A stretch of 64,000 bases of DNA from an uncultured Clostridia bacterium (GTDB lineage: Bacteria > Bacillota > Clostridia > Lachnospirales > CAG-274): the NCBI GenBank assembly GCA_944384195.1, contig CALWSK010000001.1, positions 62,001 to 126,000 on the forward strand. Reading direction: 5' to 3'. Numbering within the stretch: the stretch's first letter is position 1; the number at the start of each line of letters is the position of its first letter. Below the pieces are notes generated by a model that saw only the letters and a list, made by a program, of their open reading frames with translations, made no database searches and had not been told where the DNA came from. Below are positions 7,482 through 16,415 of the stretch, piece after piece. The position numbers and the translations under genes were made by a program.

Positions 7482-10259
7482 CTAATCTATAGTTTTTATG
7501 TCTTTAAAAATATTTTTAGCAGTATTTATATCAGATTTTACACCAAAAGTACATATTTTGGAATTTTTTATACCACTTTCTAAAATTTTACCATATTTTT
7601 TAATATCATCTACCTTAGCATCTAAAATTTCTCCTCTTTGTCTATTCAATATTTCTTCGCTAAGCCCTCTAAAATACCTATGCATAGCCACTTTGTTTAT
7701 TTCATTATCTTTAAACGGTCTATCTAAAAGATTTATCGTACCTATTTTATACATATGTATATCATCTTCACTAAACTCTAATTGTTTTATATATTCTGGA
7801 ATATCTGTAAATATATTATAAGTTCTTTCAATATTAGGGTCCATATATGATAAAAGCGTTAAATATCCATTATCATCTAAAATAATATCTCCACCATATG
7901 CTCCCCCTTCTGTCCTTATCTTTTCCCAAATATATTGGCTTTGTAATATCCTTTTTAATATTTCTACATCTCCTAAATACTCAAAATCTTCTATTTTACA
8001 AACCATAACATTATAATTTACATCTATAGGTAAGGCAAATGCTTCATTTTGATTTTTTATTTTAAAATCTAATTTTATTTTTTCTCTTTTTATATCTTGT
8101 AAAAATTCTAGCCTGAATATATTGTCTTTTACTTTTTGTAACATTTTTTGATTACAAGAAGTTCCTATAAAAGCATTTGATTTATCAAATATATTTTTAT
8201 TTATATATTTCATCTTATATATTATATCATCTGTATTTTCATCTATATTTTCACATAAATCTTTTAGCCAAAAATAAAAATCTATACCTTCTATTTTTTC
8301 TGAATAAACTCCTCTAGATGATATATAACTTTTTGCTCTTTTTATGGCATAATCTTTAGAGTTCCTTATTATATTAAGTTTTGTTTTATAAAGCATCTCT
8401 AATAGTAACTTCTTTATATTTTCTCTATCATCAAAATTAGTATTTTTAAATATTTCATTTAAAAGCTCAAAGCCTTTTTCTAAATTTTCATTAAAAAATC
8501 TAGCCGATAGACTAAGTCCTGTTGTAAAATTATCTTCTTCTAAAAATATAACTCCATTTACACTACTTCCAGAACCTATTATTAAATTGATCTGTTTTTC
8601 AAGCTCTAAAGCACTATATTTTTTAGTACTAAGTTTACCTGCTAAGTATATATATATATTTATGTATTCTGCATATTCTTTAGCAAGGCTAGAAGTATCT
8701 ATTTTTAAATTAAAATATACTATCTGACTATCAATTATATTATATATAAATGGCATATTTTCAATATCTTCTATTTTAGTATCTATTTTAAAATTTTCTC
8801 TTGATATATCTTTTATTTCTAATGGTGGTATCTTGGCTATATTTTCTTTAGAATCTATTTCTTGTTGATATTCTAGAAGTTCTTTTGTGTTTTTTTCAAA
8901 ATTAAAATCTTTTATGTCTTTATTTATAGTATTGGTAGGTTTTAATATTCCAAAAACTGCATTATTATTATATACTAAATTTTCCAAAAGAAGCTGTTTT
9001 AAATCTAATTTATTAAGATTATTTATAAGATTATCAAACTTTATATTATCAAAATCGTATTTTTCGTACAACATATTTCTAAGAAGACAAATGTTATAAA
9101 AAAGACCCTTAGGTTTATATCCAAAATCTTTTTCCTTAAAATAAAAATCTGTGCTAACTATTCCACCTTCTAAAAGACTTATATCTATATCTAAATTTTT
9201 AATAGTATTTTCTAATATATCTTTAAATCTATCTAAATTATCTTCTCTTGTTTCTTCTATTATTATTGAAAAAACTGGCTCTAACATATCATCATCTATA
9301 TAGCTAGATACATCTTCACAAACTCCAGCTTCAACTAAAGCTTTTTTAAGTATCCCATTTTGATTTTCCGTAAGTATTTCAGAAGCTATATCAAAAAGTA
9401 AATTTTTTTCTTCATTTTTAGAAAAATTAAGTTTAAAGCTAGCTTGTATATAATTTTTATTTTCTAAATCTTCATCATCAATATAATAGGTATCTTCAAA
9501 TAATATAGGTTTTTCTAAATTTTTACTTTTTTCAATAATCTTAGGTTTAGATTTTTCAAATTTTGATAAATATTCTCTATCTAAATAATCTAAATAATAA
9601 TCTATATCTAAATCACCATAAAAATATATAATACTATTAGAAGGAGTATAATATTCTTCATATGTATTTATAAATTCTTCATAACTTAAATTAGTTATAT
9701 CATCTGGATATCCCCCACTTTCAAATGCATAACCCTCATTTGAAAATAACTTTTGCTTAACTTTAAAGTCTATAAGAGCATCTGGAGTAGAATAAGCCCC
9801 CTTCATTTCATTATAAACAACACCATTTATATCCTCTCCATCAAAATTCCAACCCTCTTGTAAAAATATACCTTTCTTATCTTTTATAAGAGGAAAAAAT
9901 ACTGCATCTAAATATACATCCATAAGTTTAAAATAATCTTTTTCATTTATACTAGCTATGGGGTATAATGTTTTATCTGCAAATGTAATAGCATTAAGAT
10001 ATGTATTTATTGTGCATTTATCTAGTTGATTAAATGGTTCTTTTAATGGATATTTTAATGAACCACATAAAACACAATGCTCTAATACATGAAATACTCC
10101 TGTGTCATTTTTAGGTAAAGTTCTAAATGCTATAGAAAAAACTCTATTTTTATCTTCATTTGATATGTATACTATTTTAGCTCCTGTTTTTATATGCTCA
10201 TATATATATCCTATCCCTATATCTTTTATATTTTCTTGATTTATTTTTTTATAATTCAT
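7482..10259 (-). CDS. M16C (presequence-protease/Cym1-like) zinc metalloprotease
   Basis: About 925 residues, the size of PreP-type enclosed peptidasome proteases. The inverted zinc motif HVLEH is present early (about 65-69, in GVFHVLEHCVLCGS). The second zinc-ligand region NGVVYNEMKGAYS (about 155-167) and the C-terminal GGAYGGDIILDDNGYLTLL strand region follow, giving two M16 halves joined by an M16C-associated linker. The family degrades unstructured peptides in the cytoplasm. The start is ATG 10259 with AAAGGA upstream; the frame to 10283 begins with TTG and lacks its own SD. It is a single-gene unit, divergent from rdgB. Confidence 0.93.
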   Translation of the reverse strand: MNYKKINQENIKDIGIGYIYEHIKTGAKIVYISNEDKNRVFSIAFRTLPKNDTGVFHVLEHCVLCGSLKYPLKEPFNQLDKCTINTYLNAITFADKTLYPIASINEKDYFKLMDVYLDAVFFPLIKDKKGIFLQEGWNFDGEDINGVVYNEMKGAYSTPDALIDFKVKQKLFSNEGYAFESGGYPDDITNLSYEEFINTYEEYYTPSNSIIYFYGDLDIDYYLDYLDREYLSKFEKSKPKIIEKSKNLEKPILFEDTYYIDDEDLENKNYIQASFKLNFSKNEEKNLLFDIASEILTENQNGILKKALVEAGVCEDVSSYIDDDMLEPVFSIIIEETREDNLDRFKDILENTIKNLDIDISLLEGGIVSTDFYFKEKDFGYKPKGLFYNICLLRNMLYEKYDFDNIKFDNLINNLNKLDLKQLLLENLVYNNNAVFGILKPTNTINKDIKDFNFEKNTKELLEYQQEIDSKENIAKIPPLEIKDISRENFKIDTKIEDIENMPFIYNIIDSQIVYFNLKIDTSSLAKEYAEYINIYIYLAGKLSTKKYSALELEKQINLIIGSGSSVNGVIFLEEDNFTTGLSLSARFFNENLEKGFELLNEIFKNTNFDDRENIKKLLLEMLYKTKLNIIRNSKDYAIKRAKSYISSRGVYSEKIEGIDFYFWLKDLCENIDENTDDIIYKMKYINKNIFDKSNAFIGTSCNQKMLQKVKDNIFRLEFLQDIKREKIKLDFKIKNQNEAFALPIDVNYNVMVCKIEDFEYLGDVEILKRILQSQYIWEKIRTEGGAYGGDIILDDNGYLTLLSYMDPNIERTYNIFTDIPEYIKQLEFSEDDIHMYKIGTINLLDRPFKDNEINKVAMHRYFRGLSEEILNRQRGEILDAKVDDIKKYGKILESGIKNSKICTFGVKSDINTAKNIFKDIKTID

Positions 10260-10354
10260 ATTTTTCCTTTCTCTTTTTATCAAATTTTGTTTATTATATA
10301 ATATATAAATTTTAAAATCAATATCAATATATAAATATTTATATATACCAAATA

Positions 10355-10383
10355 TTGACTACTAATTTATTTTATTATAAAAT
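10355..10383 (+). promoter_or_regulatory. Promoter of the rdgB-phosphodiesterase-tex run
   Basis: TTGACT (10355-10360), 17-bp spacer, TAAAAT (10378-10383), ending 30 bp before the rdgB start. The remaining gap back to the divergent protease gene is AT-rich with no other visible element. Confidence 0.6.
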
Positions 10384-10413
10384 TAAAAATAAAGTTAAGA
10401 AGGGAAAATTTTT

Positions 10414-11004
10414 ATGAAAGAAATTATTTTTGCAACAACAAATAAAGGTAAAATAGAAGAAATACAATCTATTTTAGGAAATGAATATAAAGTATTATCT
10501 ATAAAAGACTTAAATATTGACATAGAAATAGAAGAAGATGGAGCTACATTTGAAGAAAATGCTATAAAAAAAGCCACGGAAATTATGAAAATAACAAATA
10601 AACCTACTATAGCTGATGATTCTGGACTTGAAATAGATTATCTAAATAAAGAACCAGGGATACACTCTGCTAGATATCTTGGAGAGGATACTCCTTACAG
10701 TGTAAAAAATCAAAAAATATTGGAACGTCTTAAAGATATTAAAAAAGAAGAAAGAAAAGCTAGATATATTTGTGTTATAGCAGTAGCTACAACAGATGGC
10801 AAAACTATTACAACAAAAGCAACTTTAGAAGGATTTATAAGTGAAGAAGCTAAGGGAGAAAATGGTTTTGGTTACGACCCTATCTTTTTTGTACCAAGCC
10901 TTAATAAAACTTGTGCCGAACTTTCCTTAGATGAAAAAAATAAAATAAGCCATAGAGCTAAAGCATTTATGCAAATTAAAGATAAATTAAAGGAGCTAAA
11001 CTAA
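10414..11004 (+). CDS. rdgB: XTP/dITP diphosphatase (house-cleaning NTPase, RdgB/HAM1 family)
   Basis: A 196-residue enzyme that hydrolyses deaminated purine nucleotides (XTP, ITP, dITP) and keeps them out of nucleic acids. The HAM1 motifs are ATTNKGKIEEIQSIL at the N terminus, IADDSGLEID (about 66-75), PGIHSARYLGE (about 80-90) and GENGFGYDPIFFVP (about 149-162). The SD AAGAAGGG precedes ATG. The next gene starts one base before the rdgB stop is complete, an overlap that implies an operon. Confidence 0.96.
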   Translation: MKEIIFATTNKGKIEEIQSILGNEYKVLSIKDLNIDIEIEEDGATFEENAIKKATEIMKITNKPTIADDSGLEIDYLNKEPGIHSARYLGEDTPYSVKNQKILERLKDIKKEERKARYICVIAVATTDGKTITTKATLEGFISEEAKGENGFGYDPIFFVPSLNKTCAELSLDEKNKISHRAKAFMQIKDKLKELN

Positions 11005-11504
11005 TGAAAGCCTTAGTTTTTAGTGATAGTCACGGATATATAAAAAATATGATAAAGGCTATAGACCATTTTAAAGATGAAATAGATATTATAATTCATC
11101 TTGGAGACTATGTAGATGATGTATCAGAACTTTTATATTTATATGATATCCCTATTTATAATGTAGCTGGAAATAATGATTTTACAAATATACCAAATGA
11201 AAAAATTTTAAATATAGAAAATAATAAAATATTTATAACTCACGGACACGAATATAATGTATATTTTGGAGCAGATAGAATATATTATAGGCTAAAAGAA
11301 ATAGGAGCTAATATAGGACTTTATGGACATTCTCATACTCCTTTTGCTCTAGCAGATGATGATATTATTATTTTAAATCCTGGTAGTATATCCTATCCTA
11401 GAAGATTTCCAAATCCAAGCTTTGCTATACTTTGTATAGATGAAAATATTAGTTATAAATTCTATAAAATAGAAGATGATATGATAGAAAATTTTAAAAT
11501 ATAA
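11004..11504 (+). CDS. YfcE/MJ0936-family metallophosphodiesterase
   Basis: A 166-residue calcineurin-like phosphoesterase. All metal-binding motifs are present: FSDSHGY (residues 6-12), HLGDYVDD (about 36-43), AGNNDF (about 55-60), THGHEYNV (about 78-85) and YGHSHTP (about 107-113). Family members hydrolyse phosphodiesters with Mn or Mg; the physiological substrate is unknown. It overlaps rdgB at the start and is followed 11 bp later by tex. The rdgB-YfcE pairing is frequent in Firmicutes and suggests nucleotide clean-up. Confidence 0.92.
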   Translation: MKALVFSDSHGYIKNMIKAIDHFKDEIDIIIHLGDYVDDVSELLYLYDIPIYNVAGNNDFTNIPNEKILNIENNKIFITHGHEYNVYFGADRIYYRLKEIGANIGLYGHSHTPFALADDDIIILNPGSISYPRRFPNPSFAILCIDENISYKFYKIEDDMIENFKI

Positions 11505-11515
11505 ATGAGGTAGTT

Positions 11516-13624
11516 ATGGATATATTAAATATATTAAAGCAAGAATTTAATGTAAAACTGGATTATATAAAAAATATAGTAAAACTTATAGACGAGGGAA
11601 ACACTATTCCATTTATAGCTAGATATAGAAAAGAACTAACCGGAGCTTTAGATGACCAAATATTAAGAGAAATTTTTGATAGACTTACATATCTTAGAAA
11701 TTTAGAAGAAAAAAAGGAACAAACAAAAAAACTTATATTAGAGCTTGGACTTCTTACAGAAGAAATAATCTTAGATATAAATAAAGCTAATACTATAACA
11801 GAAGTAGATGACATATATAGACCATTTAGACCAAAAAGAAGAACAAGAGCTACTATAGCAAAAGAAAATGGGCTTACTCCTCTTGCTGATATTATTCTTT
11901 TACAAAATCCTAAAAATAATGTAGAAGCTATGGCAGAAACTTTTATAAATGAAAATATTAAAACAAAAGAAGATGCAATATCTGGTGCTCTAGATATAAT
12001 AGCAGAAATAATATCTGATGAGCCAAGTTATAGAGCTATAATAAGAGATATATTTATAAAAAAAGCTCTTTTAATTACAAAGTCTACAACAGAAGATAGT
12101 ACTATTTTTGATATGTATTATGATTTTAAAGAGCCTATATCCAAAATAGCAGAACATAGAATATTAGCTATAAATCGTGGTGAAAAAGAAGGTATCTTAA
12201 ACGTAAAAATTGAAGAACCAGAAGAAGAAATCTTAAACATATTAAAGAAAAAAATAATAAAAAAATCTAGCTTATATTTAGAACAAGCTATAGAAGATGC
12301 CTATAAACGTCTTATCTATCCATCTATAGAAAGAGAAATAAGGGTTATACTAACAGAAAAAGCTGGAGAAAAAGCTATCAAAATATTTGGAGAAAATCTA
12401 AAACAACTACTTATGCAACCACCTATTAAAGATAAAATAGTGCTTGCTATAGACCCAGGTTTTAGAACTGGCTGTAAGTTAGCAGTTATAGATGAAATAG
12501 GAAATGTATTACAAACCGGGGTTATATATCCTACTACAGAAATAGAAGAGAAAATAAAAAAAGCAAAGGAAATATTAAAAGATTATCTACAAAAATATAA
12601 TTATGAAGTAATAGCTATAGGAAACGGTACGGCATCTAGAGAAACAGAACTTTTTGTAGCAGATTTTATAAAAGAAATAAATAAAGATTTACACTATATA
12701 ATAGTAAATGAGGCCGGAGCTTCTGTATACTCGGCATCTAAACTTGGAGCTAGCGAATTCCCAGATTATGATGTATCACTTAGAAGTGCTGTTAGTATAG
12801 GTAGAAGACTTCAAGATCCACTTGCAGAACTTGTAAAAATAGACCCTAAAAGTATAGGAGTTGGACAATATCAACACGATATGAACCAAAAACGATTAGA
12901 ACAAGCTCTTGGTGGAGTTGTTGAAAATTGTGTAAATACTGTAGGAGTAGACCTAAATACTGCTTCCCCTTCTCTTCTTTCTTACGTCTCTGGTATTTCT
13001 AATTCTCTAGCTAAAAATATAATAACCTATAGAGAAGAAAACGGAAAATTTAAAAATAGAAAAGAACTTTTAAAAGTTAATAAACTTGGTGCTAAAACTT
13101 TCTTACAATGTGCCGGCTTTTTAAAAATTGAAGATGGAAATGAACCTCTTGATAATACTTGTGTCCACCCAGAAAGCTATGATGCTACAAAACTACTTTT
13201 AAATTATTTAAATCTTGATATAAATAATTTAGATATAAATATACTAAAAAATATAGATATAGAAGATATGGCATGTAAGCTAAATATAGGTTCTATCACT
13301 CTAAAAGATATAATAAAAGAGCTTGAAAAACCAGGACGCGACCCTAGAGAAGATATGCCAAAACCTATACTAAGAACTGATGTTTTATCTATGGAAGATT
13401 TAAAAGAAGGTATGATTTTAAAAGGTACTATAAGAAATGTTATAGATTTTGGAGCTTTTGTAGATATTGGTGTCCATCAAGACGGACTTGTTCATATATC
13501 AGAAATAACAGATAAATTCATAAAGCACCCCTTAGAAGTAGTTAGCGTATCAGATATTGTAAATGTAAAAGTATTATCTGTCGATATGAAAAGAAAAAGA
13601 ATTTCTCTAACTATGAAAATTTAA
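11516..13624 (+). CDS. tex: Tex-family RNA-binding transcription accessory protein
   Basis: A 702-residue Tex/Spt6-like protein. The N-terminal helical part includes IPFIARYRKELTGALDD (about 27-43). The YqgF-like RNase H fold begins at VLAIDPGFRTGCKLAVID (about 309-326). Helix-hairpin-helix segments follow with SYVSGISNSLAKNIITYR (about 488-505), and a C-terminal S1 domain carries LKGTIRNVIDFGAFVDIG (about 636-653). Tex binds nucleic acids and affects transcription and stress survival in other bacteria. Length and domain order are standard. It is the third gene of the rdgB unit. Confidence 0.95.
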   Translation: MDILNILKQEFNVKLDYIKNIVKLIDEGNTIPFIARYRKELTGALDDQILREIFDRLTYLRNLEEKKEQTKKLILELGLLTEEIILDINKANTITEVDDIYRPFRPKRRTRATIAKENGLTPLADIILLQNPKNNVEAMAETFINENIKTKEDAISGALDIIAEIISDEPSYRAIIRDIFIKKALLITKSTTEDSTIFDMYYDFKEPISKIAEHRILAINRGEKEGILNVKIEEPEEEILNILKKKIIKKSSLYLEQAIEDAYKRLIYPSIEREIRVILTEKAGEKAIKIFGENLKQLLMQPPIKDKIVLAIDPGFRTGCKLAVIDEIGNVLQTGVIYPTTEIEEKIKKAKEILKDYLQKYNYEVIAIGNGTASRETELFVADFIKEINKDLHYIIVNEAGASVYSASKLGASEFPDYDVSLRSAVSIGRRLQDPLAELVKIDPKSIGVGQYQHDMNQKRLEQALGGVVENCVNTVGVDLNTASPSLLSYVSGISNSLAKNIITYREENGKFKNRKELLKVNKLGAKTFLQCAGFLKIEDGNEPLDNTCVHPESYDATKLLLNYLNLDINNLDINILKNIDIEDMACKLNIGSITLKDIIKELEKPGRDPREDMPKPILRTDVLSMEDLKEGMILKGTIRNVIDFGAFVDIGVHQDGLVHISEITDKFIKHPLEVVSVSDIVNVKVLSVDMKRKRISLTMKI

Positions 13625-13690
13625 ATATTTAGTTGATTTTAGCATAAAAATGTATTATAATTATTAAAAATATATAAGGAGGGTGATTTT

Positions 13691-14014
13691 ATGGCTCTAG
13701 GTGTTTTAGCTATTTTCTTTTATGTCATAATAGCTTTAGTTGTTTTAGGTTCTTTAGGAATATTTGTTATTAAAAACCCTTTATTACAAAAAATTCTTAT
13801 ATTATTTATGGTTATTTTATCAATAACTATAGGTATAATTAATTTTACTTCTTTACCTAGCAATTTTATACTTAAAAAGATTATAGCAGTTTTAATAAGC
13901 TTAATTCCAGTGGGAGGACTTGTTTTAGCTTACTATAAAAAAATTAATCCTTTAATTTTAAAAATAATAATTATTCTAGGTAATATTTTAGGTTCTTTAT
14001 TCCTTATGATATAG
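13691..14014 (+). CDS. Small hydrophobic membrane protein of unknown function
   Basis: A 107-residue protein, almost entirely hydrophobic, with four predicted transmembrane segments (about residues 3-27, 32-49, 60-80 and 87-106). There is no signal cleavage site and no recognisable motif. A good SD, AAGGAGGGTG, precedes ATG 13691, and a terminator follows, so it is expressed as a short gene downstream of tex. I do not recognise a family. Confidence 0.7.
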   Translation: MALGVLAIFFYVIIALVVLGSLGIFVIKNPLLQKILILFMVILSITIGIINFTSLPSNFILKKIIAVLISLIPVGGLVLAYYKKINPLILKIIIILGNILGSLFLMI

Positions 14015-14022
14015 AGAAATTT

Positions 14023-14052
14023 AGGCGTTAGATTTTATATCTACGCCTTTTT
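14023..14052 (+). terminator. Terminator after the small membrane-protein gene
   Basis: AGGCGT-T-AGAT (14023-14033) pairs with ATCT-ACGCCT (14039-14048) with one bulged T, then TTTT. It closes the rdgB-tex-membrane-protein unit before the purH promoter. Confidence 0.8.
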
Positions 14053-14054
14053 AC

Positions 14055-14083
14055 TTGACAATTTTTTATTATTATGATATTAT
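14055..14083 (+). promoter_or_regulatory. Promoter of purH
   Basis: A consensus sigma-A promoter: TTGACA (14055-14060), exactly 17 bp, TATTAT (14078-14083). Predicted start near 14090, just before the ZTP aptamer. Confidence 0.85.
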
Positions 14084-14101
14084 GTATAAAACTAAATAAC
14101 A

Positions 14102-14195
14102 TTTTGCACAACTGGCGGTATGTGAATTAACACAAGGGAGTGCAAAATTTGTAATCGTCCGTCTGGGTACTTTATTTTGTGCACAGGCTTTTTTT
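14102..14195 (+). promoter_or_regulatory. ZTP (pfl-motif) riboswitch controlling purH
   Basis: P1 is TTTTGCAC (14102-14109) with GTGCAAAA (14140-14147). Inside lie CTGGCGG, a small TGTG/CACA stem and AGGGAG, the conserved pfl/ZTP residues. After a linker comes CCGTCTGGG (14159-14167). The pseudoknot GGCGG (14114-14118) with CCGTC (14159-14163) has five pairs including one G-U. The class binds ZTP/ZMP, intermediates that accumulate when 10-formyl-THF is short, and turns on purine and folate genes. Here the aptamer's 3' bases are also the 5' arm of a terminator, fitting an ON switch for purH. Confidence 0.9.
14161..14195 (+). terminator. Riboswitch-controlled terminator upstream of purH
   Basis: GTCTGGGTAC (14161-14170) pairs with GTGCACAGGC (14179-14188) at nine of ten positions (two G-U), followed by seven T. 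The 5' arm overlaps the aptamer's CCGTCTGGG, so the folded aptamer and the terminator are mutually exclusive. Confidence 0.85.
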
Positions 14196-14233
14196 GCGTT
14201 TTTAATATTTTTATTTTTAAAGGAGAATTTTTT

Positions 14234-15787
14234 ATGAGAGCTTTACTTAGTGTATATGATAAAACTGGTATTTTAGATTTTGCAAAATCTCTTTCAAACC
14301 TTGGAGTTGAACTTATATCTACAGGTGGTACATATAATCTTTTAAAAGAAAATAATATCCCAGTTAAATCTGTTTCTGATATAACTAACTTTCCAGAATG
14401 TCTAGATGGACGTGTTAAAACATTACATCCTAATATACACGCGGGAATTTTAGCTAAAAGAGATGATGAAAAACATATAGAACAATTAAAAAATCTTAAT
14501 ATAGATTTTATAGATATTGTTGTTGTTAATTTATACCCTTTTAAAGAAACTATATTAAAAGATAATTTTACACTAGAAGAAGCTATCGAAAATATAGATA
14601 TAGGTGGACCTACTATGCTAAGAGCTGGTGCTAAAAACTATAATGATGTATCTGTTATAACTAGTCCTAAAGATTATGATATGGTTATAGAAGAATTATC
14701 AAAAAATAAAAAAGTATCAGTAAAAACTAATATGTATCTAGCAGCTAAAGTATTTACTCATACAGCACATTATGACACATTAATATCTAACTATCTTAGA
14801 GCTCAAGCTGATTTGCCTAAATATGATGATGTTATAAATCTTACATTTGAAAAAGTACAAGATATGCGTTATGGAGAAAACCCTCATCAAGATGCTTGTT
14901 TTTATAAAGAAATTACTACTGAAAAAGGTGTTTTAACTAATTATAAACAAATACAAGGTAAAGAAATGTCCTTTAATAATGTAAATGATACAAATGGAGC
15001 TTTAGATTTATTAAAAGAATTTGAAGAACCTACTATAGTTGCCGTAAAACATTCTAACCCTTGTGGTGTTGCTAGTGCTGATAATATATATGAAGCTTAT
15101 ATAAAAGCTTATAATTCTGACAAAATTTCTATATTTGGAGGTATAGTTGCATCTAATAGAGAAATAGATGAAAAAACTGCCCTAGAAATGAGCAAAATTT
15201 TCTTAGAAGTTATTATTGCTCCTAGTTATTCAAAAGAAGCATTGGAAATATTTTCAAATAAAAAAAATCTTAGAATTTTAATTTTAGAAAATATAGATGA
15301 TAAACTTCCTTCTAATGCCTTTGATTGTAAAAAAGTATCTGGAGGACTATTAATTCAAGATGTAAATAGTAAATTAATTGATAAAGATAAATTAAAATGT
15401 GTTACAAATAGAAAACCTACTGACAAAGAATTAGAAGATTTAATTTTTGCATTTAAAGTTGTAAAATCTGCTAAATCTAATGGTATAGCTATTTGCAAAG
15501 ATAAACAAAGTTTAGGTATAGGTAATGGACAAGTAAATAGAATATGGGCTACAAAACAAGCTATAGAACATGCAAAAGAACTTATATCTGATGATGTATT
15601 AGAAGGTAGTGTTTTAGCATCTGATGCTTTCTTTCCTTTTGATGATTGTGTAAAAGAAGCTGTTGAAAATGGTATAACTGCTATAATACAACCTGGTGGT
15701 TCTATAAGAGATGAAGATTCTATAAATTTATGTAATAAACATAATATAGCTATGATATTTACAGAAATAAGACATTTTAGACATTAA
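14234..15787 (+). CDS. purH: Bifunctional AICAR formyltransferase / IMP cyclohydrolase
   Basis: About 517 residues; carries out the last two steps to IMP. The N-terminal MGS-like IMP cyclohydrolase domain has [15 protein letters not shown] and [11 protein letters not shown]. The AICAR transformylase domain has [14 protein letters not shown] (about 208-221) and the catalytic KHSNPCGVA (about 269-277). The frame extends upstream to 14177 through the terminator; I use ATG 14234 because AAAGGAG precedes it and the family begins [11 protein letters not shown]. It stands apart from purMND on the opposite strand and has its own ZTP riboswitch. Confidence 0.97.
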   Translation: MRALLSVYDKTGILDFAKSLSNLGVELISTGGTYNLLKENNIPVKSVSDITNFPECLDGRVKTLHPNIHAGILAKRDDEKHIEQLKNLNIDFIDIVVVNLYPFKETILKDNFTLEEAIENIDIGGPTMLRAGAKNYNDVSVITSPKDYDMVIEELSKNKKVSVKTNMYLAAKVFTHTAHYDTLISNYLRAQADLPKYDDVINLTFEKVQDMRYGENPHQDACFYKEITTEKGVLTNYKQIQGKEMSFNNVNDTNGALDLLKEFEEPTIVAVKHSNPCGVASADNIYEAYIKAYNSDKISIFGGIVASNREIDEKTALEMSKIFLEVIIAPSYSKEALEIFSNKKNLRILILENIDDKLPSNAFDCKKVSGGLLIQDVNSKLIDKDKLKCVTNRKPTDKELEDLIFAFKVVKSAKSNGIAICKDKQSLGIGNGQVNRIWATKQAIEHAKELISDDVLEGSVLASDAFFPFDDCVKEAVENGITAIIQPGGSIRDEDSINLCNKHNIAMIFTEIRHFRH

Positions 15788-15796
15788 TAGTTTATA

Positions 15797-15825
15797 AAAA
15801 GAGCTAGAATTTATCTGGCTCTTTT
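15797..15825. terminator. Shared bidirectional terminator of purH and the tandem EIIB gene
   Basis: AAAAGAGCTAGA (15797-15808) pairs with TCTGGCTCTTTT (15814-15825) with one wobble and has A/T tracts on both sides. The stop codon and last residues of the minus-strand gene lie inside it. Confidence 0.8.
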
Positions 15826-16335
15826 CATTTCTTCCTCTATAGCTTTTCTTATTTCCTCTATTTTAAGTCCATAAACTACTTGTACATTTTTATCATCTAT
15901 AAAAATAACTTTAGATGCTCCCGTTTCCTTTATTAAAATTTCTTCATTTACTTTTGATGTATCTTCTAATACTAATCTAAGTCTGCTAATACAATTATCC
16001 ATTTCTTTTATATTATCTTTTCCACCAATACCTTCTAATATTTTTTTAGCATTTACATTTCCTATAAATCCTTCTTCTTCTCTTTCAGATTGTATAACGC
16101 TATCTACAACTTTTCGTATAGCTTCTATTTTAAGCCCATAAACTATATGAACAGAATTATTTTCTTCAAAAATAACTTTAGATGCTCCTGTTTCTTTTAT
16201 TAAAATTTCTTCATTTACTTTTGATGTATCTTCTAATACTAATCTAAGTCTAGTAATACAGTTATCTATTTTTTTTATATTATCTTTTCCACCTATTGCT
16301 TGTAAAATTTTCTTTGCAAATTCCTCTGTAAACAT
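15811..16335 (-). CDS. Tandem PTS EIIB (glucose-family) protein without EIIC
   Basis: A 174-residue cytoplasmic protein made of two nearly identical GlcB-type EIIB domains. Each has the phospho-cysteine context DNCITRLR (Cys26) or DNCISRLR (Cys115), then LVLEDTSKVNEEILIKETGA, KVIF and VYGLKIE. EIIB normally receives phosphate from EIIA on this cysteine and passes it to sugar bound by EIIC. Here no EIIC or EIIA domain is fused or adjacent. The SD GGAGGAAT precedes ATG 16335. It may serve a distant permease, or act as a phosphate sink or regulator; both are guesses. The two halves are also highly similar in DNA. Confidence 0.85.
   Translation of the reverse strand: MFTEEFAKKILQAIGGKDNIKKIDNCITRLRLVLEDTSKVNEEILIKETGASKVIFEENNSVHIVYGLKIEAIRKVVDSVIQSEREEEGFIGNVNAKKILEGIGGKDNIKEMDNCISRLRLVLEDTSKVNEEILIKETGASKVIFIDDKNVQVVYGLKIEEIRKAIEEEMKRAR
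15814..16335 (-). repeat. Internal 267-bp tandem duplication in the EIIB gene
   Basis: The two phospho-cysteine codons are 89 codons (267 bp) apart, and about 120 bp around each align almost base for base. Examples are the shared tracts TCTTCTAATACTAATCTAAG and TATTAAAATTTCTTCATTTA. The duplication is young or kept uniform by gene conversion. Confidence 0.8.
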
Positions 16336-16415
16336 TTATATTCCTCCTCTAAATTTATAACTATATATAAATTATAACAAATTTTTTATTTATTTCAATA
16401 ATAATTTAAAAAATT

